A stretch of 50,750 bases of DNA. It comes from Cryobacterium fucosi (GTDB lineage Bacteria; Actinomycetota; Actinomycetes; Actinomycetales; Microbacteriaceae). A program made the position numbers and the translations under genes. Position 1 is the stretch's first letter. Every line of letters begins with the position of its first letter. The notes under the pieces were generated by a model. That model was not told the DNA's origin, searched no databases, and saw nothing but the letters and a program-made list of their open reading frames with translations. The stretch lies in NCBI RefSeq assembly GCF_004403515.1, contig NZ_SOHH01000121.1:1-50750 (forward strand). Direction: 5' to 3'. Positions 7,030-17,026 of this stretch are shown piece by piece.

Positions 7030-8200
7030 GTGAGTACCCCCAACCCAGCGCAGACCTGGCACCCATCAGCCCTCGGCAAGCACGTCACGAAGGCCCGTGA
7101 TTGGCGGCTGACGCTGACCGGGCCCGACCTCATCGTCACCGTCGACGGGGAGCCTGTCACGCGCAAAATTGGCTCGTTCGGCGGGCTGACGGTGACCCCG
7201 GGCCGCGTCTGGGCACACCTCGAGCTGGAGCATCCAGACCGTCGCTTTCGCTTCCGCGGCATCCCGAACCGGCGGGCGGCATCCGGGACGCCAGCCACGC
7301 GCGGGCCCGGTTCGCCCGCGCCCTCGTGGCCCAGCCAGGGCGTCACCTGTTCGCCGTTGGTGACGACTGGCAGAGCATCAACCGGTTCGCGGGCGCTGAC
7401 CTGTCGGTGATGACCGATTCGAGCACCTGTTCGGGCCGAGTGAGGTGCTGCGGCTGGAGCGCACGTTCCGTTTTCCGCAATCGATAGCGGATGTCTCCAG
7501 TCGGTTCGTGCTGCAGAACCCCAGCCAGCTGGTCAAGCGGGTCGTGTCCTCGACCGCGGATTTCCCGCCGACGATCGGCGCCGTCTCCGTCGACACCGAT
7601 GCCGCCGTGAAGCCTGCGATCCGCCACCGGCTGAAGGTGCTGCACATGCACGTTCTGAGCGGCGCCATTCCAGAGGCCCAGGGCCGCAAGCTCACCGTGT
7701 TGGTGCTTGGCCGCTATCGGCACCAGAGCGACTACCTACCGGACTGCCGGGACTTTGCGGCAACCCTGGACGTGCGGTTCTCGACCATGCACGCCTCCAA
7801 AGGCGCGGAAGCGGACTACATCGTGATCCCGTGCATGGTCTCTGGCAAGTGGGGCTTTCCGAGTACCATCCCAAACGACCCGGTGCTGCGTATGGCGATG
7901 GCCGCCGCAGAAGAATTCAAGCGGGCCGAAGAGCGGCGACTGTTCTATGTGGCCATGACCCGCGCCAGGCGAGGCGTGCTCCTGGTGACCGTGAAGAACC
8001 GAGAGTCTCCGTTCTTGATGGAACTAGTTCGGGACCACGGCATCGTGCGTACCAACGCCATTGGAGAGGTACTTCCATCGATCGTGTGTCCAAGGTGCGG
8101 TCGCGCGTTCATGGTCGAACACACCAGCAAGCGTGGCGCGTTCCTGGGGTGTCGACGGTATCCGCGGTGCAAGGGGACAACGATCTCGAGTTCGAGTTGA
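7030..8200 (+). pseudogene. UvrD-family (helicase IV-like) gene with internal deletion and frameshift
   Basis: The N-terminal segment (MSTPNPAQTWHPSALGKHVT to about 7270) is in one frame and resembles the N-terminal domain of DNA helicase IV. The ATP-binding first half of the helicase, including Walker A and B, is deleted. Coding resumes near 7290 in another frame with VGDDWQSINRFAGADLSVM (motif III), shifts once more near 7410, then runs intact: LRLERTFRFPQSI (motif IV), TMHASKGAEADYIVI (motif V), RRLFYVAMTRAR (motif VI). It ends with a Cys4 zinc ribbon (CPRCGRAF, then GCRRYPRCKG). Without Walker motifs it cannot be a helicase; the last 251 codons might still be expressed as a fragment. Confidence 0.75.
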
Positions 8201-8428
8201 GCGCAATTCTACGCACACTTGAGCTTGCCACGGGGCATCCGCCCTAGAGGCTCGAGCGCGGGCCCAGTATCGCGGGTTCCCCTGGCCCGAATGGGGGGCG
8301 CATCTAGATTTATGTAGTGATAACCTCACATCAAATGCTGCAATTAGCCAGGGGGGCAAGGTGCTTGTTTACGCCATGAATCTATCGTCCGCGGATCGAA
8401 CTGCTGCCACCTGCTACATGGCCTCTGC

Positions 8429-9268
8429 ATGAGTGCGAGCAGCGCACTCGCGAAACATTTTGACCCGCTGAGGACAGACGAAGGCCGGATTGCCACCAAA
8501 TGGTGGTGGGTTGGCGGCGTTGGCCTGGGATTGGCGTTGGTGGCAATTTTTGGCGGTGTATTTTGGTCGATTGTTACCGCAATCGGGCTACTCGGTTGCA
8601 TCGCTGGGGCCATTGCGATTGCACATGGATCCGCCAAGTTCTTTCGCCTAGGCTCTCGATCAAGTGGCCAGGCCGTGCTGGTGGCCGGCGTCATCGTTCT
8701 GCTCATAGGAACTGCAGCCAATGCGGCGACTCACCCAACCTCTGCAACCACCACGGGTGTGCCACCGGCCGCCTCCGGATCCGTGAGGCTAGAGCACAAA
8801 ACGACTCCCAGTCCGACTCCAACCCGGGTAGAGACAGAAGCGGAGGTTAAGGAGGTTGCCGAAATCCCATTTGAGTTAACATCCGTCGACGACAGCACTA
8901 GCGACGTTGGCACGACGGTAGTGACGACCACTGGCCAAAATGGCGAGGTCACTATGATCTACCTGGCTAAGTACGTTGATGGCGTTGAAATTTCTCGGAC
9001 TCTGAGTCGCGAAGTGGTAACACTTCTACCAATCGCGCAGGTCACTTCAGTTGGTTCCAGGCAGCCGGCACCGCCTCCGCCTCCACCTGCTGCGCAGAGT
9101 GATTGCAATTCGAACTACGCAGACGTCTGCGTTCCGATTGCAAGCGACGTGGACTGCGCTGGAGGAAGCGGCAACGGCCCCGCGTATGTTGATGGGCCCC
9201 TCCGAGTCGTAGGCACGGATGAATATGACCTCGATCGCGATGGCGATGGGATCGCTTGCGACAAGTGA
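8429..9268 (+). CDS. Membrane-anchored G5 plus excalibur domain protein
   Basis: The 279-residue protein has two hydrophobic spans (about residues 25-70 and 83-105), then a Thr/Pro/Ser-rich linker. A G5-like domain follows at about 135-205 (VEIPFELTSVDDST-type start, ending in VTSVGSRQP). After a run of prolines comes an excalibur domain (about 217-279) ending in DLDRDGDGIACDK, the Ca2+-binding DxDxDGxxC signature. Such proteins are exported and bind cell wall or calcium. It has no operon partner; ATG 8429 is preceded by no clear ribosome site. Confidence 0.75.
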   Translation: MSASSALAKHFDPLRTDEGRIATKWWWVGGVGLGLALVAIFGGVFWSIVTAIGLLGCIAGAIAIAHGSAKFFRLGSRSSGQAVLVAGVIVLLIGTAANAATHPTSATTTGVPPAASGSVRLEHKTTPSPTPTRVETEAEVKEVAEIPFELTSVDDSTSDVGTTVVTTTGQNGEVTMIYLAKYVDGVEISRTLSREVVTLLPIAQVTSVGSRQPAPPPPPPAAQSDCNSNYADVCVPIASDVDCAGGSGNGPAYVDGPLRVVGTDEYDLDRDGDGIACDK

Positions 9269-9627
9269 TGATGGATCGGACGGCAGCGATTCCCCGACCC
9301 CGCGAACTCCTAACGGTTCCCGACTGCAATCGGAGCACTTGTCGAATGCGCCCGGGCAGAGAACGGACAGCGCGAAACGATAGGCCGCCGCGACACCTGC
9401 ACCTCGCCGCTCTCATGCGCGCTGAGCACCATGGCCAGCGGCCCGGCCAAGTGGCCGCGTGAATCTGCCAACTGATAGTTCCCCCATCGGCGACGCAAGC
9501 GCGCCTCCCTCGATCTCTCGGGATCGTTCTGTGCGGCGTTCCCCATCCCCAACCGGGGCGGGTTTCGGCTCGCCACCGCTGGCTAAGCTGGCCATACGGA
9601 TCGACGGTCAAGCAACGGAGAACACAC
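9269..9627. other. 359-bp intergenic stretch without recognisable gene
   Basis: Frames exist on both strands but none resembles a protein family or has a credible start. The only functional signal I see is ACGGAG at 9615-9620, the ribosome site for the TTG start at 9628. Confidence 0.5.
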
Positions 9628-10026
9628 TTGAAGAAAAGGATCAATGTGGTCGGTGCGGTCCTCACAAGAGGGAAAACAATCCTCGCGGCACAGCGGAGCT
9701 CGACAATGTCATTGCCCGGCATGTGGGAATTCCCCGGAGGCAAGATCGAGTCAAACGAGTCACCGCAACAGGCGTTGCTCCGCGAACTCGAAGAAGAGCT
9801 GCTCTGCACCGCAGAAATCGGCAAGCATATCGAAACCACAGAGCACGAGTACGACTTCGGCATCGTCATCCTCACGACCTACTACTGCTCGCTCATCGGT
9901 GATGAACCCCGCCTGACGGAGCACTCGGAGCTGCGGTGGGTGCAAGCCTCCGAGCTTGATCAGCTCGAATGGGCCCCTGCCGACATCCCCGCAGTCGAGC
10001 GCGTGATGAAGGACTTCCTGGTTTGA
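9628..10026 (+). CDS. Nudix (MutT-type) pyrophosphohydrolase
   Basis: The 132-residue protein starts at TTG with ACGGAG 7 bases before it. The Nudix box is complete: Gly38, Glu44, Arg52-Glu53, Glu56-Glu57 within GGKIESNESPQQALLRELEE. WEFPGGK before it is typical of MutT-like 8-oxo-dGTPases and relatives that hydrolyse (d)NTPs to NMP and pyrophosphate. It overlaps the following helicase gene by 4 bp (TTGA), so the two are translationally coupled. This coupling suggests it clears or alters nucleotides for the same pathway rather than acting as the general MutT. Confidence 0.88.
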   Translation: MKKRINVVGAVLTRGKTILAAQRSSTMSLPGMWEFPGGKIESNESPQQALLRELEEELLCTAEIGKHIETTEHEYDFGIVILTTYYCSLIGDEPRLTEHSELRWVQASELDQLEWAPADIPAVERVMKDFLV

Positions 10027-12941
10027 GTGAGACTCGCAGTCAACTAACGCTCGACAATGCTTTTGGCTTCCTAGATTCACACGTCATAGCTGACCAGGTC
10101 TTTCATCCCGCTCTTGTATCGAACGCCAATGGCCAGACAATGCTCAAAACGATCCTTGATGAGCTCAAGCGGTCGCGCAACTTCGTGTTCTCGGTCGCAT
10201 TCATCGCACCGAGCGCGGTCGCCCTGCTCAAACAGTCACTCCTCGACTACCGAGGAACGGGCACGATCATCACCTCCACCTATCTCGGATTCAACTCACC
10301 TGCCGCGTTCCGTGAACTCCTTAACCTCGATGGCGTCGATGTCTTCGTCTATCCAGACTCCGCTGCTGGGTTCCACGCGAAAGGGTACATATTCGAGCAG
10401 GAGTCGAGCACCACAGCGATCGTCGGCAGCTCGAACTTGACCGCCTCGGCGCTGCTGAAAAACCAGGAATGGAATTTGCGCTTTTCGGCTTTGCCCGATG
10501 GCGACATCGTGCAGCAGCTGAAGTGCGCGGTGCAGGCGCATCTGGATGCTTCGACCCCCTTGACGCGTAGATGGATCGATGAATACGCGCTGACCTGGGC
10601 TCCGCAGCCACCCCCTCTTCAAGGATCCACCTGGGTTGAGTCGACCGGTGATGCGCTGCCAATGGGACTAATTGTCCCAAATTCAATGCAGGTTGAGGCA
10701 CTCTCCGAGATTCAAGCTTTGCGGGACGCCGGGGAGAGCCGTGCAGTCGTCATTTCGGCGACAGGGACCGGAAAGACCATCCTCTCCGCGCTCGACGTGC
10801 GGGCGTACGCGCCAAAACGGATGTTGTTTGTCGTCCACCGGGAGCAGATTCTGGACCGCGCGATCGATGAATTCAAGCGCGTGCTTAGTGCCCCGGCCAG
10901 CGACTTCGGCAAATTTGTCGGATCGAAGAAAGAGCTCGATCGTCGCTATGTGTTCGCATCGATCCAATCACTTTCTCGGCCGGAGAACCTTCGCGAGATT
11001 GAGCCTGATGCCTTTGACTACGTTCTGATAGACGAGGTTCATCGCGCAGGCGCCGCGAGCTATCGCACGCTGATCGATTACCTTGAGCCGGCCTTCCTTC
11101 TCGGGATGACAGCAACTCCGGAGCGCACAGATGAGTTCAACGTGTTTGAGCTGTTTGACTTCAACGTGCCCTACGAAATCCGGTTGCAGAAGGCGCTCGA
11201 GGCTGACATGTTGGCGCCGTTCCACTACTACGGGGTTACTGACTACGTGAAAGCAGACGGCGAAGTCATCGATCAAGTGGCGGATCTCAGCCGATTGGTC
11301 GCTTCTGAACGCGTGGACCATCTCGTGTCGACCATCGAAACATATGGCCACGCCGGCGTGCCTGTCAAAGGGTTGATCTTCTGCAGCAAGAACGCCGAAG
11401 CGGCTGAGCTCTCTCAAATTCTTAATCAGCGGGACGTCCACGGGCAACGACTTCGAACACTCGCGTTGAGCGGAAAACACTCGGTCGAGGAGCGCGAGCT
11501 GGCGGTGCAGATGTTGGAGCGCGGTGAACTTGACTACATCGCGACTGTCGATATCTTCAACGAAGGCATCGACATCCCGTCTGTCAATCAAGTTGTCATG
11601 CTCCGTCAGACGTTGTCGAGCATCGTCTTCACGCAGCAGTTGGGCCGTGGACTGCGCAAGGCTGCTGGCAAAGACCACCTCGTGGTGATCGACTTCATTG
11701 GCAACTACGACAACAACTACCTGATCCCCATCGCGCTTTTCGGCGATAGCACCCTCAACAAGGATTCGATTCGCAAGAAGATCATCGATGCTCAAGAAGC
11801 TGGAGCAATAGCCGGCCTCTCAAGCGTCAATTTTGACGCGATCTCAAGAGAGAAGATCTTTGCTTCCCTCGCGACCACAACTCTCGACAGCATGTCAAAC
11901 CTGAAAAAAGCCTTCGTCGACCTCAAGAACCGCCTTGGTCGGTCGCCGCTCCTCATGGATTTCGCGCGCTTCGACACCGTCGACCCGACGGTCATTGCGA
12001 CCAAGCAGAAGAATTACTGGAGGTTTCTTGACAAGGTTGGGGCAACGGATGCCCCGGCCGGAGCCTTCGAAGATGCTGTCCTGACCTTCCTCTCCGTAGA
12101 ACTGCTCAATGGAAAGCGGCCCCATGAGCTACTGCTTCTCGACAAGCTGCTGTTGCATCCTGTTGGAGTGACGGTCGAGGACTATCAAACTGCGCTCGGG
12201 GTGAGCGGGCTGGACAACGATCAGGCGACTCTCAATTCCGTCCTGGCGGTGCTCAGCCTGACTTTCTTCACCAAAGCGGAAGCTGCGAAATACGGTGCCG
12301 TCCCGGTCGTCTCCCTTGACGACGGCGCATACCGCCTCAGCGAGAAATTCGCGATGGCATGGGGTGCAGATCCGGTCTTCCAAATGCACGTTCGCGATGT
12401 CGTTGACACGGGACTGTATCTTGCGCGCCACCGATACAAGTGGAGCGGGGAGCTGGAAGTGGGGCAGCGCTACTCTCGCAAAGACGTCTGCCGTTTGCTC
12501 AATTGGCAGTCAAACCAGCAGAGCACCATCTATGGATACAAGGTCGACTATTTCTCGAACAGTTGCCCAATTTTCGTGACCTATCACAAGGGTCCCGACG
12601 TGTCCGAGAGCACGAAGTATGAGGATGAGTTCCTCAACCCGTCAACCCTGACCTGGTACACCCGGAGTAGACGAACACTCGCGAGTGGTGAGGTGAAAGC
12701 CATTGTTGAGAATCAGCTCCCGCTGCACGTGTTCGCAAAGAAAGACGATGCAGAGGGCACTGACTTCTACTATCTCGGCAGAGCCAAGTCTCAGGATGCT
12801 CGCCAGACGAAAATGTCAGGAGAGACTGGGCCTGACGTTGTCTCCATGACGCTTGGCCTGGCGAGCCCAATCGAGTCGAGCCTCTACGAGTACTTTGCGG
12901 CTTCGGTGGCAGCCATTCAGGGACCGGTTTCCATGGGGTAG
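10023..12941 (+). CDS. PLD-nuclease / SF2 helicase / DUF3427 fusion protein
   Basis: About 972 residues from TTG 10023, which overlaps the Nudix stop. Domains in order: an N-terminal phospholipase D-like (HKD) nuclease domain at about 20-190, with GFHAKGYIFE and IVGSSNLT near residues 117-140; then an SF2 helicase core with Walker A SATGTGKT (about 245-252), DEVH box (about 337-340), MTATPER (about 361) and motif VI QQLGRGLRKAAGK (about 538); then a C-terminal DUF3427-type region. The single His-x-Lys plus Asn means two chains would pair for one PLD site. Such fusions travel with a Nudix gene in many bacteria. The context suggests DNA restriction or phage defence, but this is inference. Confidence 0.88.
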   Translation: MSETRSQLTLDNAFGFLDSHVIADQVFHPALVSNANGQTMLKTILDELKRSRNFVFSVAFIAPSAVALLKQSLLDYRGTGTIITSTYLGFNSPAAFRELLNLDGVDVFVYPDSAAGFHAKGYIFEQESSTTAIVGSSNLTASALLKNQEWNLRFSALPDGDIVQQLKCAVQAHLDASTPLTRRWIDEYALTWAPQPPPLQGSTWVESTGDALPMGLIVPNSMQVEALSEIQALRDAGESRAVVISATGTGKTILSALDVRAYAPKRMLFVVHREQILDRAIDEFKRVLSAPASDFGKFVGSKKELDRRYVFASIQSLSRPENLREIEPDAFDYVLIDEVHRAGAASYRTLIDYLEPAFLLGMTATPERTDEFNVFELFDFNVPYEIRLQKALEADMLAPFHYYGVTDYVKADGEVIDQVADLSRLVASERVDHLVSTIETYGHAGVPVKGLIFCSKNAEAAELSQILNQRDVHGQRLRTLALSGKHSVEERELAVQMLERGELDYIATVDIFNEGIDIPSVNQVVMLRQTLSSIVFTQQLGRGLRKAAGKDHLVVIDFIGNYDNNYLIPIALFGDSTLNKDSIRKKIIDAQEAGAIAGLSSVNFDAISREKIFASLATTTLDSMSNLKKAFVDLKNRLGRSPLLMDFARFDTVDPTVIATKQKNYWRFLDKVGATDAPAGAFEDAVLTFLSVELLNGKRPHELLLLDKLLLHPVGVTVEDYQTALGVSGLDNDQATLNSVLAVLSLTFFTKAEAAKYGAVPVVSLDDGAYRLSEKFAMAWGADPVFQMHVRDVVDTGLYLARHRYKWSGELEVGQRYSRKDVCRLLNWQSNQQSTIYGYKVDYFSNSCPIFVTYHKGPDVSESTKYEDEFLNPSTLTWYTRSRRTLASGEVKAIVENQLPLHVFAKKDDAEGTDFYYLGRAKSQDARQTKMSGETGPDVVSMTLGLASPIESSLYEYFAASVAAIQGPVSMG

Positions 12942-12987
12942 ACGACAGGTCGGGAAACTTTCGGGTGGTGTTCGTGTTCTCCTTGAC

Positions 12988-14019
12988 ATGAAGTCCATTG
13001 TGTACAACCAGACCGGTGACCCGTCCGTGCTTCAGCTCGTCGAGCGGCCGGTGACCGAACCCGGAGCCGGCGAGGTGCGGGTGCGGATCGTGGTCAGCGG
13101 TGTGAACCCCACCGATTGGAAGTCGCGCCGCGGCTCGGCACCGGGCGAGGCGCTCGCGTTTAACGACGTAGTGCCCGGGCAGGACGGCGCCGGCATCGTG
13201 GAGGCGGTCGGCGCCGGAGTACAGCACGTCAGCGTGGGCGACCGGGTGTGGCTGGCACTCGCCGCCTACCAGCGCGCGCACAGCGGCACGGCCCAGGAGC
13301 ACGCCGTGCTTCCCGCCGAGCGCGTCGTCCCGCTCCCCGCGAATGCGAGCTTCGACCAAGGGGCGAGCCTCGGGGTGCCGGCGATCACGGCGTATCGCGC
13401 GCTGACGGTGGCCGAAGACGGACCGCGGCGGCTACACCCGGGCGCCCTGGCTGGCAAGGTGGTGCTGGTGGCCGGCGGGGCAGGTGCGGTCGGGCACGCG
13501 GCGATCCAACTGGCCCGGTGGGCGGGGGCATCCATTGTCACGACCGTGAGCGGGCCGGCGAAAGCGGCGCTCGCCACGGCCGCCGGCGCGCAGCACGTGC
13601 TCACCTACACCGACCCGAACATCGTGGAGCAGATCCGGGCGATCGCACCGGAGGGGGTGGACCTGATCGTCGAGGTCGCGCCGGCCCAGAATGCGCGGCT
13701 CGACCTGGCCGTCATCCGCAACCGCGGGTCGATCGCGGTCTACGCCAACAACGGCGGCGACCAGGTAACTCTCGACGTGCGCCGGCACTTCGGCCTCAAC
13801 GTGCGCTACCAGTTCGTGCTGCTCTACACGGTGGGTGCCGACGTGATTCGGGCGGCGGCCGAGGACATCAACGCCGCGCTCGCCGACGGCGCCCTAGCCG
13901 TGGGGGAGGAGGCGGGGCTGACGCTCCACCGCTTCGACCTCGCGCACACTGCGGATGCCCACGCGCTGGTCGAGAGCGGCGCGGTCGGCAAGGTGCTCAT
14001 TGACGTCTCGGTTGGGTGA
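12988..14019 (+). CDS. Zinc-free MDR quinone oxidoreductase, copy 1
   Basis: The 343-residue medium-chain dehydrogenase/reductase has an N-terminal GroES-like domain (MKSIVYNQTGDPSVLQLVER, VSGVNPTDWKSRRG, PGQDGAGIV) and a Rossmann domain with GGAGAVGHAAIQLARW at about 162-177. The family reduces quinones or enones with NADPH. Copy 2 (27127-28158) is nearly the same protein, and a third copy is broken at 20861-25155. Both intact copies are followed by a convergent deoC. ATG 12988 is 46 bp after the helicase gene. Confidence 0.9.
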   Translation: MKSIVYNQTGDPSVLQLVERPVTEPGAGEVRVRIVVSGVNPTDWKSRRGSAPGEALAFNDVVPGQDGAGIVEAVGAGVQHVSVGDRVWLALAAYQRAHSGTAQEHAVLPAERVVPLPANASFDQGASLGVPAITAYRALTVAEDGPRRLHPGALAGKVVLVAGGAGAVGHAAIQLARWAGASIVTTVSGPAKAALATAAGAQHVLTYTDPNIVEQIRAIAPEGVDLIVEVAPAQNARLDLAVIRNRGSIAVYANNGGDQVTLDVRRHFGLNVRYQFVLLYTVGADVIRAAAEDINAALADGALAVGEEAGLTLHRFDLAHTADAHALVESGAVGKVLIDVSVG

Positions 14020-14153
14020 GCCAGGCTTCGGCGACGGTAACGATTTCGCAAAGGACACGCTTGTGCCAGCGAGAACGCCCATGGCCGAGCTCTGTTCCTG
14101 CTCAAGGTCGGTGGGTTTCTCATCGCAGCTGTGGCGTCCTGGATGATGTCTAG

Positions 14154-14849
14154 CTAGTAGGCGCCGGTCGGGACGGCGGGTGTGGCGCCGCTGAGTAGTG
14201 AGGCGCTGCCGGAGACGCCGAGGCGACTCGCGCCCGCGGCGATCATGGCGAGGGCATCGTCGAAGCTGCGCACGCCGCCCGATGCCTTCACCTGGGCTTG
14301 GTCGCCCACGGTTCTTTTCATCAGGCGCACGGCGTGCTCGGTCGCCCCGCCGGCGGGGTGGAAGCCGGTGGATGTCTTAACGAAGTCGGCGCCCGCGGCC
14401 ACGGCAGCCAGGCACACGGCGACGATCTCGGCATCCGTCAACGCTGCAGATTCGATGATGACCTTGAGCAGTTTCGGTGCCGGGATGCTCGCGCGCACGG
14501 CGGAGATATCGGCCTGCACGTCGCCGAAGCGGCCGGCCTCCGCGGCACCGATGTCGATGACCATGTCAATCTCGTCGGCGCCCTGCTCGATGGCGAGCGC
14601 GGCCTCGGCGGCCTTGACGGCGCTGTGATGCTTGCCGCTGGGGAAGCCGCAGACGACCGCGACCTTGAGGTCGGCGCCGGCGGGGATCGTGAGCGGCAGC
14701 ATCGACGGTGAGACACAGACGGAGTAGGTGCCGAGCTCGATGGCCTCGGCGATCAGGGCCGTCACGTCTGCGGCGGTGGCCTCGGGCTTGAGCAGGGTGT
14801 GGTCGATCTGACAGGCGACGCTTGCGGCGTCGGGGGAGAGAGAGGTCAT
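14154..14849 (-). CDS. deoC: Deoxyribose-phosphate aldolase, copy 1
   Basis: The 231-residue class I aldolase starts [11 protein letters not shown]. The Schiff-base lysine is in [10 protein letters not shown], and the second lysine of the active site is in QVKASGGVR. It splits 2-deoxyribose 5-phosphate into glyceraldehyde 3-phosphate and acetaldehyde. It overlaps tkt by 4 bp (ATGA), so both are made from one transcript, probably under the ROK regulator. A second deoC, close in sequence but with a different C-terminal end and neighbours, is at 28199-28903. Confidence 0.95.
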   Translation of the reverse strand: MTSLSPDAASVACQIDHTLLKPEATAADVTALIAEAIELGTYSVCVSPSMLPLTIPAGADLKVAVVCGFPSGKHHSAVKAAEAALAIEQGADEIDMVIDIGAAEAGRFGDVQADISAVRASIPAPKLLKVIIESAALTDAEIVAVCLAAVAAGADFVKTSTGFHPAGGATEHAVRLMKRTVGDQAQVKASGGVRSFDDALAMIAAGASRLGVSGSASLLSGATPAVPTGAY

Positions 14850-16933
14850 GAGGTGCGTCCGTGGTTGGTGAGGGGTTCGGGGGTGCCTTGCGGCGTGGCG
14901 GGGTTGCCGGCGAGGGTGACGTGCGCGGCGGCGATGACCGCATCGAGGTGGATGCCGCGGCGACGGAGTACCTCGGGGCCGCTACCCGACTCGCCGAACT
15001 CTTCAACCGACACCACGCATCCGTCGAGTCCCACCCACCGGTACCAGGCGTGGCCGCGGCCCGCCTCTACGGCCACGCGGGCGCGGAGGGTCGCGGGCAG
15101 CACTGACTCGCGGTACTCGGCGGTCTGTTCGGCAAACCACTCGACGCAGGGCATGGAGACCACCCGGGCGGAGATGCCCTGCTCGGCGAGCTGGGTGGCG
15201 GCGTCGATGGCGAGATGCACCTCGCTGCCGGTGGCGAGGATCGCCAGGTCGCTGCCGTCGCCGTGCTGCCAGCGCACGTAGCCGCCGGCCGTCACCCCGG
15301 CGGGCGTGAACTCGGTGTGCGCCAGCACGGGCAGGTCCTGCCGGCTGAGGATGAGCGCGACAGGCCGGTCGGGAGAGGCGAGGATGCGGCGCCAGGCGGC
15401 GACCACCTCCACGGAGTCGGCGGGGCGCACCACATCGAGGCCCGGAACGGTGCGGAGCGACGCGATCTGCTCGACGGGCTGGTGGGTGGGGCCGTCTTCG
15501 CCGACGGCGACGGAGTCGTGGGTGTAGACGTACACCGCGCCGAGGCCCATCAGGGCGCCGAGGCGGATGCTCGGGCGCATGTAGTCGCTGAAGACCAGGT
15601 AGGTGGAGGCGAACGGGCGCCACGGACCCTGCAGCGCGATGCCGTTGAGGATGGCGGCCATGGCGTGTTCGCGGATGCCGAACCGGATGAACTCGCCGCC
15701 GGGGTTCGCGGCGGAGAAACGGGCCCCGTCGACCTCGACGGTGGTGGAGCCGGCGAGGTCGGCGGAGCCGCCCCACAGGGGTGCGGTGCCCTGCAGGGCG
15801 CGGAGCACGGCGCCGTTGGTCTTGCGGGTGGCGATCATGTCGCCGGGGCTGCCGACGTTCAGGGTGTTGAGGGCGGAGCTGTCGAATTCACCACCATGGA
15901 AGGCGTTCCACCGTGCCACGGCTGCGGGGTTGCCGGTGCTCCAGGCGGCCAAGTCGGCCTCCCAGTCGCGGTGCAGCTGCTCGCCGCGGGTGAGCGCCCC
16001 GCGGGTGTGTTCGAGGATCTCGGGGGCGACGAGGTCGTCGAGGGGAGCGTCGGGTGCGAAGCCGAGCGTGGTCTTCACGGTTGCGAGCTCGTCGGCGCCG
16101 AAGCCGCCCGAGTGCGCGGCCGACGTGCCACCGAACTTCGCGGAGGGGGCGCCGATGACGGTGCGTAGGGCCACGAGGGTGGGGCGGCCGGTGCGCTCCG
16201 CCGCAGAGCGCAGGGTGACCTCGAGGGCGTCAAGGTCGTTGGAGGTGTCGATCTCGAGCACGCGCCATCCGTAGGCCCGGTACCGGCCGCGCACGTCTTC
16301 GGAGAAGGTTTCGGAGGTGCCGGAGTCGATGGTGATGCCGTTGTCGTCCCAGATCAGCACCAGGTTGTCGAGGCCGAGCGTGCCGGCCAGGCTGGACGCC
16401 TCACCGGACACTCCCTCCTGCAGGCATCCGTCGCCCGCCAGCACCCAGGTGGTGTGGTCGAGCAGGTTGGAGCCGGGGGTGAACACGGCGCTCTCGTGCC
16501 TGGCGGCCATGGCCATCCCCACCGCGGAGGCGACGCCCTGACCGAGCGGGCCGGTGCTCATCTCCACGCCGACGGTGTGGTGCACCTCGGGGTGTCCGGG
16601 CGTCTTGGAGCCGAGGGTGCGGCTCTTGGCGAGGTCGTCGAGGGTGAGGCCGTAACCGGTGAAGAACAGTTGGGTGTACAGCAAAAGGCTGGCGTGACCG
16701 GCGGAAAGAACGAAGCGGTCGCGGGCGGGCCAGTCGGGGTGGGCGGGGGAGTGACGCAGAACTCGGGCGAACAACACGTGGGACAATGGCGCCAATGCCA
16801 TGGCGGTGCCGCCGTGTCCATGTCCTTTGGCCTGCACTATGTGGGCGGCCAGGGCTTGGGCACTCGCGACAGCACGGGTGTCGAGCTCGGTCTGCGTCGT
16901 CGTTGACGTGGGATTCGTTGATTCGCTAGCCAT
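14846..16933 (-). CDS. tkt: Transketolase, second-locus type
   Basis: The 695-residue single-chain transketolase starts at ATG 16933; an in-frame TTG at 16954 is also possible but would lie within the operator. The N-terminal TPP domain shows [10 protein letters not shown], the donor-site [20 protein letters not shown], and the TPP motif [12 protein letters not shown]...DDNG. The middle domain has [13 protein letters not shown]. It moves two-carbon units between sugar phosphates. Position next to deoC and a sugar PTS suggests a catabolic rather than housekeeping copy. There is no good ribosome site and a -35-like TTGACT (16964-16969) lies close, so a very short leader is likely. Confidence 0.92.
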   Translation of the reverse strand: MASESTNPTSTTTQTELDTRAVASAQALAAHIVQAKGHGHGGTAMALAPLSHVLFARVLRHSPAHPDWPARDRFVLSAGHASLLLYTQLFFTGYGLTLDDLAKSRTLGSKTPGHPEVHHTVGVEMSTGPLGQGVASAVGMAMAARHESAVFTPGSNLLDHTTWVLAGDGCLQEGVSGEASSLAGTLGLDNLVLIWDDNGITIDSGTSETFSEDVRGRYRAYGWRVLEIDTSNDLDALEVTLRSAAERTGRPTLVALRTVIGAPSAKFGGTSAAHSGGFGADELATVKTTLGFAPDAPLDDLVAPEILEHTRGALTRGEQLHRDWEADLAAWSTGNPAAVARWNAFHGGEFDSSALNTLNVGSPGDMIATRKTNGAVLRALQGTAPLWGGSADLAGSTTVEVDGARFSAANPGGEFIRFGIREHAMAAILNGIALQGPWRPFASTYLVFSDYMRPSIRLGALMGLGAVYVYTHDSVAVGEDGPTHQPVEQIASLRTVPGLDVVRPADSVEVVAAWRRILASPDRPVALILSRQDLPVLAHTEFTPAGVTAGGYVRWQHGDGSDLAILATGSEVHLAIDAATQLAEQGISARVVSMPCVEWFAEQTAEYRESVLPATLRARVAVEAGRGHAWYRWVGLDGCVVSVEEFGESGSGPEVLRRRGIHLDAVIAAAHVTLAGNPATPQGTPEPLTNHGRTS

Positions 16934-16940
16934 GGGAGAC

Positions 16941-16966
16941 ACTTTGGTATACAAATGTACTTAAGT
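16941..16966 (-). promoter_or_regulatory. ROK-type operator upstream of tkt-deoC
   Basis: Imperfect palindrome ACTTTGGTA-8 nt-TACTTAAGT. The reverse complement of a 26-bp site before the PTS operon (18308-18333) matches it at 20 of 26 positions, including the central TACAAATG. It begins 7 bp before the tkt ATG, so binding would block transcription. The ROK gene starts 60 bp away on the other side and may be controlled too. Confidence 0.65.
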
Positions 16967-17026
16967 CAATAACGGATCCGGCGGGTGTGCAGTGCGCCCG
17001 CGGATGCGTCGGAGGGTAAGGATTCG

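Noticed and set aside
8201-8428. A gene between the helicase remnant and the G5 protein
   Set aside because: No frame with a start, ribosome site or family resemblance.
14020-14153. Terminator between the convergent oxidoreductase and deoC genes
   Set aside because: No stem of convincing length could be drawn in either direction.
15215-16168. Plus-strand open frame of 317 codons inside tkt
   Set aside because: Gly/Ala/Val-rich shadow of transketolase with no family resemblance.
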